From positions 1 to 7,493 of the forward strand of contig DATHWB010000248.1 in the NCBI GenBank assembly GCA_035460965.1: a stretch of 7,493 nucleotides of DNA, written 5' to 3'. Origin of the DNA: DATHWB01 sp035460965 (GTDB lineage Bacteria > Actinomycetota > Acidimicrobiia > Spongiisociales > ZC4RG35). A program made the position numbers and the translations under genes. Under the pieces are notes generated by a model. It was not told where the DNA came from. It ran no database searches and was given only the letters and a program-made list of their open reading frames with translations. Below, piece after piece: positions 1-5,439 of the stretch (position 1 is the stretch's first letter; the number at the start of each line of letters is the position of its first letter).

Positions 1-988
1 AGCCGATGTCGCGGCCGTCGGAGGTATCGGCGGTTTCGAGGGCGCTGGCTTGACCCGCTCGCCACATGATCACCACCGGGTGGCCGCCGATCTCGGTGTT
101 GGTTGCCTGTGCGTCGCCGGAGGAGATGGCGTCGAGGGTCAAGGCCGTCGCCGCGTCGTCGAGGGCGATACCAACGACCCGTTGCTTGGCCGCCGCTCGA
201 GCGTCGAAGTCGCCCCGGAAGAGGAAAGGGCTGGTGTCGGGGTTGTCGTAGCCGATGTACGGGTTCCGACCGTAGTCACGCTGGAATCCGGTCTCCCGGC
301 TCAGGACGAGACCGTCGGGATGAGCCTCCACGAACTCGCCCCACGCCAGCAGCGGCGAGGCGACGGGTTCGAGCCGGGTTCCAGCGAGGACCCCGGCCAC
401 GGCGACACCATCGAAGTGCGTCCACAGGCTCTCGGTTGCCCGATCGTACATCACCAACGCCGAGGCGTAGAGACGGCCCGAGGTGCCGAAAGTGGTCTCC
501 TCCCCGTTGATGGTTCGCCGGTAGCTGATGGCGCTGTTGCACAAGGGGCAGTACGTGATCGAGACGGGGACCCCACCGACGGTGTCGTTGACGATCTCGT
601 GCCATATCAGGATGTCCACCGGGTAGGCCCGGGCGTCGCCGTTGATCTCCACGGCGATGACGCCGTCGTGATCCTGCAGCGACGGGCCGGCCCCGTCGAC
701 AGGGCGGAAGTTCGGCTCATCGATGGCGGGAATCCCATCGGGCGGCGGCCCACCGGCGATGATCTCCGTGGTGTCGAGCAGCGGTGGCGGAAACGAGGGG
801 TCATTCATATCGTCGAGGGCAGAGGGACCATGGGGCAGCCCTTCGGCCGGAAGATCCGGCTGCTCCGTCACCGTGGTGGCCTCCTCCTCCGAAGAAGGGA
901 CAGTGGCCGCCTGTGGCGCCGGCGAGCCGCCGCCACAGGCGACGGCGATCAGGGCGGTGGTTGCGGCGAGGACCGCGAGCCGTCGCAT
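1..988 (-). CDS. DUF3179 domain lipoprotein-like protein (partial, C-terminus cut by window edge)
   Basis: Reading from the ATG at 988 on the minus strand, the frame stays open for 329 residues to the left edge. The N-terminus (MRRLAVLAATTALIAVACGGG) is a short signal sequence ending in a lipobox-like VAC; Cys18 would be lipidated, although -3 is Ala rather than the usual Leu. A low-complexity acidic and proline linker follows to about residue 75. The DUF3179 domain then runs from GGPPPDGIPAID (79-90) through ARAYPVDILIWHEIVND (119-135), the CXXC block TYCPLCNS (Cys147, Cys150), FGTSGRLYASALVMYDR (167-183) and NPYIGYD (242-248). The family has no established function. Selenocysteine is known at the CXXC site in some relatives, which suggests a thiol redox role; both positions here are Cys codons. 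Probably anchored outside the membrane. No Shine-Dalgarno is visible before the ATG. Little of the protein should be missing, judging from the family's usual length. Confidence 0.
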   Translation of the reverse strand, partial: MRRLAVLAATTALIAVACGGGSPAPQAATVPSSEEEATTVTEQPDLPAEGLPHGPSALDDMNDPSFPPPLLDTTEIIAGGPPPDGIPAIDEPNFRPVDGAGPSLQDHDGVIAVEINGDARAYPVDILIWHEIVNDTVGGVPVSITYCPLCNSAISYRRTINGEETTFGTSGRLYASALVMYDRATESLWTHFDGVAVAGVLAGTRLEPVASPLLAWGEFVEAHPDGLVLSRETGFQRDYGRNPYIGYDNPDTSPFLFRGDFDARAAAKQRVVGIALDDAATALTLDAISSGDAQATNTEIGGHPVVIMWRAGQASALETADTSDGRDIG

Positions 989-1100
989 GACAGATTCAAC
1001 ACACCGACCCCGGATCGTTCTCCAAATGTCGGAAACCCGACTCTCCTCGGGACCCATGACGCTCGTCGTGTGCGATGAGGGGTCCTTGGGGGAGGTGACT

Positions 1101-1120
1101 ACGACCGGGCGTGGCCCGTT
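1101..1120 (-). terminator. small GC hairpin after the spondin gene, possible terminator
   Basis: CGGGC (1106-1110) and GCCCG (1114-1118) form a perfect 5-bp stem with a 3-base loop, about 33 bases past the stop of the minus-strand spondin gene. No T-run follows on the minus strand, so factor-independent termination is doubtful. If it acts, it would separate spondin-gene transcription from the DUF3179 gene downstream. Confidence 0.25.
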
Positions 1121-1150
1121 TCCTCAGTCGTTCGATGGGTGAATCGTGGT

Positions 1151-1864
1151 TCAGCCGGTGCGGGTCACCTCGACCAGGGCGACCGGATTGATCCAGCCGT
1201 GCACCTCCGGGACCAGGTCCGCGATGCTCGCGATCCCGGGATGCATTGCGATGACGCCGCCCTCGGCGAGGCCGGGGTTGGACGTCCCGGTCCCGCCCTG
1301 GTCGCCGAAGCCGGTGAGCTGAGCGCAGGGAGGCACCAGATCCTCCCAGGCCTCGGTGTTGACCTCGGTACCGGCGTCGTAGCCGGCGGTCGAGAACGAC
1401 CGCGTGGTGCCCAGCCGCTGCGGCAGCCGGACCGCGTCGAGCCCGGTGAACCCATCGTTGGTGCAGATCAGCATCGACACCCACGACAAGAACCGGGCTC
1501 CCGGCCCGGCGGTGAGCTCGAACGTCACCGAGGCTCCGGGACCGATCGGAGGCGGGCCCGTCGGTGAGGGCACCACTGCCCAATCAGACACGCCGCGTCT
1601 GGTCGACACCAGGGCGACCATCGGGTCGAGGTTGCCGTTCTCGGCGATCTCCTTCACCTCGAAGCTCGCCACCCGACCCACCGAGAACAGATCCACCGAG
1701 CGACGGTGGGTCGCCACGGCTACCGGAGTGAACCACTGTCCCTCCGTCAGGTTGTGAATGGTGATTTCATAGACCCGATCGGGCGGCCGGGCCGCCAGCG
1801 CTGTCGGCGCCGCCGCGACGAGCAACCCGGCAGCCAAGAGGGGTACGAGGATTCGCGAACGCAT
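1151..1864 (-). CDS. secreted spondin-domain protein
   Basis: This is a 237-residue exported protein. I chose the ATG at 1864 because the sequence GGAAGGGAG lies about five bases upstream and because it begins a clean signal peptide: MRSR, a hydrophobic core of Leu, Val and Ala, then an ALA-A cleavage site near residue 24/25. The mature part is a single Spond_N-type domain: VYEITIHNLTEGQWFTPVAVATH (31-53), a Leu-Phe-Ser segment (59-61), SFEVKEIAENGN (67-78), MLICTNDGFTGLDAV (131-145) and the family hallmark YDAGTEVNTE (162-171), ending with VALVEVTRTG. The domain is a C2-like beta sandwich, known from F-spondin, where it takes part in extracellular binding. Bacterial members are stand-alone secreted proteins without a settled role. 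Two cysteines (134, 180) could form a disulfide. The DUF3179 gene lies downstream on the same strand, about 160 bases away, so a shared transcript is possible but not shown. Confidence 0.9.
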   Translation of the reverse strand: MRSRILVPLLAAGLLVAAAPTALAARPPDRVYEITIHNLTEGQWFTPVAVATHRRSVDLFSVGRVASFEVKEIAENGNLDPMVALVSTRRGVSDWAVVPSPTGPPPIGPGASVTFELTAGPGARFLSWVSMLICTNDGFTGLDAVRLPQRLGTTRSFSTAGYDAGTEVNTEAWEDLVPPCAQLTGFGDQGGTGTSNPGLAEGGVIAMHPGIASIADLVPEVHGWINPVALVEVTRTG

Positions 1865-2119
1865 CGAGACTCCCTTCCTGCGATGTCCGCCCGACGGTAC
1901 CGACCGGATGTGAACGGCCCCGAAACGGAGTCGGAACATTCGAGTAAAACGGTATGTGCGGCTGCTGCACGATGGCTGGGCCGACGAGGATGGCATGTCG
2001 CCTTATCCACGTACGTGTGGGCCGCCGTACTCCGTCGCCTCGAGAACTACGTCGAACACGGTGAGCGCGACCCGCTGTCGTCAGGAACCCGGCACACCCG
2101 GACCACTTGACCGTCGTCA

Positions 2120-2170
2120 GGGGAGCCCGTACCCGCCGGCTGGAAAGCACGATGGGTTGACCGGCTCCCC
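2120..2170. repeat. 8-bp perfect inverted repeat with inner stem
   Basis: GGGGAGCC (2120-2127) is exactly complementary to GGCTCCCC (2163-2170). Inside it ACCC (2131-2134) can pair with GGGT (2155-2158), giving a two-tier stem around a loop that contains the palindrome GCCGGC. It lies in the gene-free stretch, about 280 bases beyond the HepT stop codon, and matches no riboswitch class I can name. Confidence 0.5.
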
Positions 2171-2295
2171 AGCGCCGTCGAGGCCGAGTCATCATGCAAC
2201 GGTGCACGGTGCAACCCAATGGCGGCGATCACCCGAGATGTAGAGCTCCGACCTGAAGCTCCGTACCGGCCGGAAACCCTTGAGCGCAACGGCTG

Positions 2296-2334
2296 CCGGC
2301 CCATGGCCCTTGTCCTGCAAGGACCCCTGGCCGG
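2296..2334. repeat. two-tier hairpin upstream of the tRNA-like end
   Basis: CCGGCC (2296-2301) pairs perfectly with GGCCGG (2329-2334). A2303-T2328 extends it past one bulged base. GG 2305-2306 can pair with CC 2324-2325, and CCTTG (2308-2312) pairs with CAAGG (2318-2322) around a 5-base loop. About 14 pairs in 39 bases is strong for an intergenic hairpin, although GC-rich DNA makes chance stems common. Confidence 0.45.
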
Positions 2335-2349
2335 TCGGCCGAAACGTGT

Positions 2350-2404
2350 CCTGGGCAAACTGTCAATCCGCAGGCCGAGGGTCCGAGTCCCTCCCCCGCA
2401 GCCA
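2350..2404 (+). tRNA. tRNA-like 3' end (fragment or degenerate tRNA)
   Basis: The 3' part has the layout of a tRNA. A T-arm has stem GAGGG (2377-2381), loop TCCGAGT (2382-2388) and stem CCCTC (2389-2393). It is followed by seven bases that could be the acceptor 3' strand (2394-2400), discriminator G2401 and an encoded CCA (2402-2404). The loop differs from the common TTCGAAT at two sites but keeps the C-G-A core. Upstream, CTGTCAA (2360-2366) looks like an Asp anticodon loop (GTC), but the bases on either side do not form a 5-bp stem. No matching 5' acceptor strand (TGCGGGG) is visible upstream. I therefore read it as a tRNA 3' fragment, such as an attachment-site remnant, or as an unusual tRNA-like RNA, rather than a working tRNA gene. 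Confidence 0.4.
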
Positions 2405-2447
2405 TCGCGACGTCTGGATCCCAAGGATCTTCGTTCCCGTCGTAGTC

Positions 2448-2891
2448 TCACCCTCGCTGTCGCTCGAGGACGAACCGTGCTACTGCTGAGACGTACCGGC
2501 GGTAGCATTCGAGCGCCTCGGGGACGGCCTTGGCGACGATGACGTGATCCAGATCGACATACTGGTGAACGATCACATTGCGCATCCCTACGGAGCCGAC
2601 GAGGCGGTCGCCCAGCTCGGGGTCGAGCACGCCCATCTTGGTTGCCATCCGGAACGACTCGGCGTAGGCCCCCGGGCTCCGGCCCGAGACCGCGACCACG
2701 ATGTGGCTGTTGATGTCCACGGCGAGATCCACGATGCGCGACAGGAGGCGCTCCACGGCGGCGGCGATGATCGCATCCTCCGATAGCAGGGTCGCTGTGA
2801 CTTCGTGGAGGGATTCGAGCGAGTCGAGGCTGTCCTCGATCGCGGCCAGCTTCTGCCGGACCACATCGAGATCGAGCTCGGGCGGCGTCAT
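2448..2891 (-). CDS. hepT: HepT-like HEPN (DUF86) ribonuclease toxin
   Basis: This 147-residue all-helical protein has the size and sequence of the HepT/DUF86 branch of HEPN domains. The catalytic motif RX4HXY is intact: Arg104, His109 and Tyr111 in RNVIVHQY, preceded by a conserved VGMRN context. Earlier helices carry VRQKLAAIEDSLDSLE (11-26) and VDLAVDINSHIV (54-65), also typical. HepT proteins are dimeric RNases that cut RNA at a site formed by the Arg and His. In studied pairs the partner MntA adds AMP units to the Tyr of this motif and so silences the enzyme. The ATG at 2891 overlaps the stop of the upstream mntA gene as ATGA, with only a weak ribosome binding site, so translation is probably coupled to that of the antitoxin. 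All key residues are present, so the toxin looks functional. Family assignment is firm; activity is inferred. Confidence 0.93.
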   Translation of the reverse strand: MTPPELDLDVVRQKLAAIEDSLDSLESLHEVTATLLSEDAIIAAAVERLLSRIVDLAVDINSHIVVAVSGRSPGAYAESFRMATKMGVLDPELGDRLVGSVGMRNVIVHQYVDLDHVIVAKAVPEALECYRRYVSAVARFVLERQRG

Positions 2892-3307
2892 CGGCTCGCC
2901 AGGAGTTGCAGGTCGCGGCGTCGCATCGGTGCCGTCTCCATCTCCTCGGTGATGGCGGCCATCTGAGCGAGCGCACGGGCCCCCCGGCGACCCTCATACA
3001 GACCCTTGCTGCCCGGTCCGAGCGCGCGACTGCGGGCGACGACGCCGGCACCGTTGAGGACCATCACATCGAGGTCATCGAAGCCGAGGAGCTCACCGAG
3101 GGCGGTAACGGCACCTAAGACGTCCTGGGCACGACCTGAGCCAAAGCGAACTGCTACGTCGAGGTCGTCCGGTGTATCCACGTTGGGGTCGAGAGCGCTC
3201 CCGAAGACGGTCAGCAGCTCCACCCCGAACCGGTCACAGACATCCTTCAGCCGGCCGTCCTCGGCGGCGGCGAGAAGCGTCTCGAGCGCCTCACGTGGCG
3301 TGTTCAT
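2888..3307 (-). CDS. mntA: MntA-like nucleotidyltransferase antitoxin
   Basis: This 139-residue minimal nucleotidyltransferase is the partner of the HEPN gene that follows. The signature GSX10DXD is exact: Gly36-Ser37 in VFGSALDPN and Asp48, Asp50 in DDLDVAV. A third acidic residue, Asp80 in DDLDVMVLN, completes the metal site. In known HepT/MntA pairs this enzyme uses ATP to AMPylate a Tyr of HepT, neutralising the toxin. Residues from about 105 to 139 form an Arg-rich, Met-rich helical tail beyond the core fold. I chose the ATG at 3307 because the domain begins there; the open frame continues upstream to 3556, but that stretch is Pro/Arg/Gly-rich without family features. No ribosome binding site precedes this ATG. 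TATCCT ends eight bases before it, which would fit a leaderless transcript. Its TGA overlaps the hepT ATG. Confidence 0.92.
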   Translation of the reverse strand: MNTPREALETLLAAAEDGRLKDVCDRFGVELLTVFGSALDPNVDTPDDLDVAVRFGSGRAQDVLGAVTALGELLGFDDLDVMVLNGAGVVARSRALGPGSKGLYEGRRGARALAQMAAITEEMETAPMRRRDLQLLASR

Positions 3308-3314
3308 GGGAGTC

Positions 3315-3320
3315 AGGATA
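3315..3320 (-). promoter_or_regulatory. candidate -10 box for a leaderless mntA-hepT transcript
   Basis: On the minus strand TATCCT lies seven bases before the mntA ATG, the spacing expected if transcription starts at or next to the start codon. There is no Shine-Dalgarno, which fits. No good -35 element is seen at the usual distance, so this is a weak call. Confidence 0.35.
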
Positions 3321-3332
3321 GGTTCGACGCAA

Positions 3333-3369
3333 CCTTCGCCTCCGGGGATCGCCTGCGTCCAGGCGAAGG
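3333..3369. repeat. overlapping inverted repeats upstream of mntA, possible operator
   Basis: CCTTCGCC (3333-3340) is perfectly complementary to GGCGAAGG (3362-3369). Within the same stretch TCGCCTG (3349-3355) pairs perfectly with CAGGCGA (3360-3366) across four bases. The two share the right arm, so they are alternatives. They sit just upstream of the mntA start, near where a -35 region would be, and could bind a repressor or fold as RNA. Confidence 0.4.
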
Positions 3370-3428
3370 CCGACCGTCTGTGCCGAGCGGCGAGCGACGC
3401 CCTGGCACCGAGGAACCCGGCGGACCCA

Positions 3429-3463
3429 CGTCCCGGGTGGAGGAATCGCTCAGGTCCGGGACG
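3429..3463. repeat. 8-bp inverted repeat in the divergent intergenic region
   Basis: CGTCCCGG (3429-3436) is exactly complementary to CCGGGACG (3456-3463), with 19 bases between. It lies between mntA (leftward) and the four-helix membrane protein gene (rightward). The function is unknown; it could be a regulatory site for either gene or a chance GC-rich match. Confidence 0.35.
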
Positions 3464-3558
3464 CCGAACATGAGCCCGGGTCGCACCAGGACCGAGGACC
3501 TCCGGCCCTGGCGGACGGGTCGGTGACGCGATGAGATGGCGGCCAGATGGGAGCACCG

Positions 3559-3999
3559 ATGATATCGACTGCCACGACGAGGACCCGGTTCACCCAGCCG
3601 GTGCGGCGGGCGGGGTATGCGGTGGCCGTCGTCGTGAACGCGGTGCTGCTGTACGTGGTGGCGAATGTTCTGGAATGGGGCTGGCTCCCCTTCCTCACCG
3701 AGGACTTCTCACGGGTCGCCCCGTTCCTCGGAGTCTCCATCGTTGCCTCCATCGTCTTCAACGCCGCCTATATGTGGTACGACGGGGTTTGGTTCAAGAC
3801 GCTGGGAGAGCTCGTTACAGGTGTCCTCAGCCTGGTTGTGACGATCCAGACCTACCGGGTGTTCCCCTTCGACTTCGCAACCTCCAGCTTCCCGTGGGCC
3901 GGTCTCGTTCGTGTGGTGCTGATCCTCGCCATGCTGGGCATCGTCGCTGGCCTCGTCGCGGCGGTGATGCGGCTGGTCCCGGGTCGCACCGACGCCTGA
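3559..3999 (+). CDS. small four-helix integral membrane protein, function unknown
   Basis: This is a 146-residue protein that I do not recognise. I chose the ATG at 3559 because GGGAG stands five bases before it; the ATG at 3547 would overlap that ribosome binding site and add only four residues. After a basic N-terminus with several Arg, hydrophobic segments lie at about residues 18-38, 54-74, 82-99 and 112-137, giving four predicted membrane helices. Between helices 1 and 2 is EWGWLPFLTEDFSR, and between 2 and 3 MWYDGVWFKTLGE; these Trp-rich loops are the most distinctive parts. The C-terminus is short and basic (RLVPGRTDA). Codon use is typical of a real high-GC gene. The ltrA-type gene starts 74 bases downstream on the same strand, but a possible start signal and a hairpin in the gap make a shared operon uncertain. 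Confidence 0.75.
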   Translation: MISTATTRTRFTQPVRRAGYAVAVVVNAVLLYVVANVLEWGWLPFLTEDFSRVAPFLGVSIVASIVFNAAYMWYDGVWFKTLGELVTGVLSLVVTIQTYRVFPFDFATSSFPWAGLVRVVLILAMLGIVAGLVAAVMRLVPGRTDA

Positions 4000-4008
4000 C
4001 GCGCCCCA

Positions 4009-4044
4009 CCAGGCCTGCGGCTGCCTGGACCGCATCCAGGCCTG
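4009..4044 (+). terminator. hairpin and duplicated palindrome between two membrane-protein genes, possible weak terminator
   Basis: CCAGGCCTG occurs twice, at 4009-4017 and 4036-4044, each with a self-complementary core CAGGCCTG. GCCTGG (4023-4028) pairs perfectly with CCAGGC (4036-4041) over a 7-base loop. The stem follows the stop codon at 3999 by about 24 bases. No T-run follows, so termination is only a guess. Confidence 0.3.
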
Positions 4045-4058
4045 AGGGTGATCCCCTC

Positions 4059-4064
4059 TAGGAT
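4059..4064 (+). promoter_or_regulatory. candidate -10 box before the ltrA-type gene
   Basis: TAGGAT ends nine bases before the ATG at 4074, and no convincing Shine-Dalgarno lies in between. The spacing would put the transcript start about three bases before the ATG, a nearly leaderless arrangement common in high-GC Gram-positive bacteria. A good -35 match is not seen. Confidence 0.3.
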
Positions 4065-4073
4065 CGTCCGATC

Positions 4074-5249
4074 ATGGCGACGAGGACACTCCGGGGCGTC
4101 GAGGAACAGGGCGCCACGTTCGTGGAGCTGTTCTTCGATCTCGTGTTCGTGTTCGCGGTGACGCAGATCACCGGCGTCCTTGCCCACGACCTCACCGCTG
4201 GTGGCGTCGTGCGGGCTCTCATCGTGTTCTGGCTGGTGTGGTGGGCGTGGACCCAGTTCACCTGGTCGCTCAACGAGGCCGACACGGAGCATCCCGGCAT
4301 CAGGTTGACGACCCTCGTCGCCACCGCCCTCGCCTTCGTCATGGCGATGACCGTCCCCGACGTCGCCCAGGAGACCGGCTGGCTGTTCCCCCTCTCGTAT
4401 CTCATCGTACGCGTGGTGGGCATCGCGCTGCAGTGGATGCTCGTCGAGGACGACGCCCAGTGGTCGACGGCGGTCCGCCGCTGGACGATGGTCTCGAGCG
4501 TCGGGCTGATCGCGGTGGCGGTGGCGGTGGTGGTCCCGCCCGAGCACCGCTTCGTCGCGCTCGGGGTGGCCGCCCTCCTCGACGTGTTCGCCGCTCTGCG
4601 GGCCGCCACTCAGGGGGAGTGGCGGCTCTTCAGCGGCCACTTCGCCGAGCGCCACGGCCTGTTCGTCATCATCGCCCTCGGCGAGTCGCTGATCGCCGCC
4701 GGCGTGACGGCCGGCGGTCAGCCGCGCACCGCCGGTCTCCTCGGCGTGACCGTGATCGCCGTCGTCGCCGCCTGCGCCCTGTGGTGGACGTACTTCGGGT
4801 GGGTGATGGGGGCCCTCGAGGAATCTCTCGCGGGGCAAGGACCGGCGACGGTGGGACGCACCGCTCGGGATGTCTACTCCTTCGCCCACTTCCCGGTGAT
4901 CGCCGGGGTCATCGGCTTCGCCGTCGCCATCGAGGAGAGTGTGGCGCATCCTCGGGACGCGCTCGAGACCCCGGCCGTCATCGCGTTGGTGGTCGGTGTC
5001 GGGCTCTTCCTCGGCGGAGTCGCCGTGGCGCTGCGACTCGCCCGTTGTCGGGTGCCTCCGCTGCGGCTCGGTGCGCTCGGCCTGCTCGTCGTGTCCACCC
5101 CTCTGCTCATGGCGATGCCGGCGTGGGCGGCGCTGGCCACGGTCGCCGGCGTCGTGGTCGCGTTGGCGATCGTCGAGCGGCCGATGGGCCGGCACGCTGG
5201 GCCCGCGGCGACGGAAGGTGCCTCGGCAGGCGACGCCGCGACCGGCTGA
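4074..5249 (+). CDS. ltrA: low temperature requirement protein A (LtrA) family membrane protein
   Basis: This is a 391-residue multi-pass membrane protein of the LtrA family, close to the usual length of about 380-400 residues. The family signatures are clear: TFVELFFDLVFVFAVTQ (15-31) in the first helix, GHFAERHGLFVIIALGES (188-205) in the middle, and YSFAHFPVIAGVI (268-280) in the second half. Charged residues inside hydrophobic segments (Glu18 and Asp22 in helix 1, Glu192, Glu204) are conserved in the family and may have a transport or catalytic role. The name comes from a Listeria mutant unable to grow in the cold; the molecular function is not established. The C-terminus (about 371-391) is a soluble Ala/Gly-rich tail. 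The ATG at 4074 puts the first signature at the expected distance from the N-terminus. The efflux gene downstream has its own leader of 190 bases, so they need not be co-transcribed. Confidence 0.93.
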   Translation: MATRTLRGVEEQGATFVELFFDLVFVFAVTQITGVLAHDLTAGGVVRALIVFWLVWWAWTQFTWSLNEADTEHPGIRLTTLVATALAFVMAMTVPDVAQETGWLFPLSYLIVRVVGIALQWMLVEDDAQWSTAVRRWTMVSSVGLIAVAVAVVVPPEHRFVALGVAALLDVFAALRAATQGEWRLFSGHFAERHGLFVIIALGESLIAAGVTAGGQPRTAGLLGVTVIAVVAACALWWTYFGWVMGALEESLAGQGPATVGRTARDVYSFAHFPVIAGVIGFAVAIEESVAHPRDALETPAVIALVVGVGLFLGGVAVALRLARCRVPPLRLGALGLLVVSTPLLMAMPAWAALATVAGVVVALAIVERPMGRHAGPAATEGASAGDAATG

Positions 5250-5310
5250 CGGTGCGCCTCACCCGAGAGCGCCGGATCATGGCGCCGACGCGGGTCGGCC
5301 CCGAGAAATC

Positions 5311-5330
5311 ATCGACTCAATGGTGTCGAT
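5311..5330. promoter_or_regulatory. inverted repeat upstream of the efflux gene, possible operator half
   Basis: ATCGAC (5311-5316) and GTCGAT (5325-5330) are perfect complements separated by eight bases, a spacing that fits a dimeric DNA-binding protein. It sits 12 bases before the tighter palindrome at 5343-5359, in the 190-base leader of the efflux transporter gene. Confidence 0.35.
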
Positions 5331-5342
5331 CCGGCCGTGAGC

Positions 5343-5359
5343 CGTTCGTTTCACGAACG
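5343..5359. promoter_or_regulatory. 17-bp palindrome upstream of the efflux gene, candidate operator
   Basis: CGTTCGT (5343-5349), a TTC centre and ACGAACG (5353-5359) make a perfect 7-bp inverted repeat with a 3-base spacer. Its size and symmetry resemble operators bound by TetR- or MarR-type repressors, which commonly control DHA2-family efflux genes. It lies about 80 bases before the transporter start at 5440. No regulator gene is present in the window, so the binding protein would be encoded elsewhere. A transcribed hairpin is the alternative. Confidence 0.45.
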
Positions 5360-5439
5360 ACAGGCTGGCGAGCCCGGCTGCGATGAGTTTGCCAGAGCCC
5401 AGCTGTCTCATCACGAGCACATTGGAACAGGAGCACCAC

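Larger units (their letters stand above)
1865..2447. other. gene-free stretch between the spondin and HepT genes
   Basis: I see no convincing protein gene in these 583 bases. Open frames on both strands are Arg/Pro/Ser-rich, lack ribosome binding sites and resemble no family. The left end holds the spondin gene's ribosome binding site (about 1870-1878) and presumably its promoter, though I recognise no clear -10/-35 pair. The rest holds a long inverted repeat (2120-2170), a two-tier hairpin (2296-2334) and the tRNA-like 3' end (2350-2404), entered separately. Confidence 0.6.

Noticed and set aside
50..1078. Plus-strand open frame of 342 codons over the DUF3179 gene
   Set aside because: It is the exact codon-register antisense of the DUF3179 frame, which carries clear family motifs and a signal peptide.
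1048..1083. GGACCC/GGGTCC inverted repeat upstream of the DUF3179 gene
   Set aside because: Only six pairs across about 24 bases with weak inner pairing; expected by chance at this GC content.
1956..2243. Plus-strand frame of 95 codons in the gene-free stretch
   Set aside because: No ribosome binding site, composition typical of chance frames, no recognisable domain.
2350..2404. A working tRNA-Asp gene based on the CTGTCAA loop
   Set aside because: The flanking bases do not form an anticodon stem, and neither a D-arm nor a 5' acceptor strand matches the 3' end.
2296..2404. tmRNA based on GGCAAAC and the tRNA-like 3' end
   Set aside because: The reading frame from GCA AAC has no nearby stop and does not encode a tag-like peptide; overall length and 5' domain are also missing.
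2219..2542. Plus-strand frames across the tRNA-like element
   Set aside because: The translated stretch RRPRVRVPPP is the usual product of reading through a T-arm and acceptor strand, so it points to RNA rather than protein.
2047..3051. Minus-strand frame of 334 codons over hepT and the gene-free stretch
   Set aside because: Arg/Pro/Ser-rich with no family features; the overlapping hepT and mntA frames hold intact catalytic motifs.
3308..3556. N-terminal extension of mntA upstream of the ATG at 3307
   Set aside because: The extra 83 residues are Pro/Gly/Arg-rich, unlike any nucleotidyltransferase, and span the inverted repeats of the intergenic region.
3852..5195. Long minus-strand open frame (447 codons) opposite the ltrA-type gene
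   Set aside because: Its product is Asp/His/Arg/Gly-rich low-complexity sequence typical of the antisense frame of a high-GC membrane-protein gene, and the plus strand encodes an unmistakable LtrA protein.
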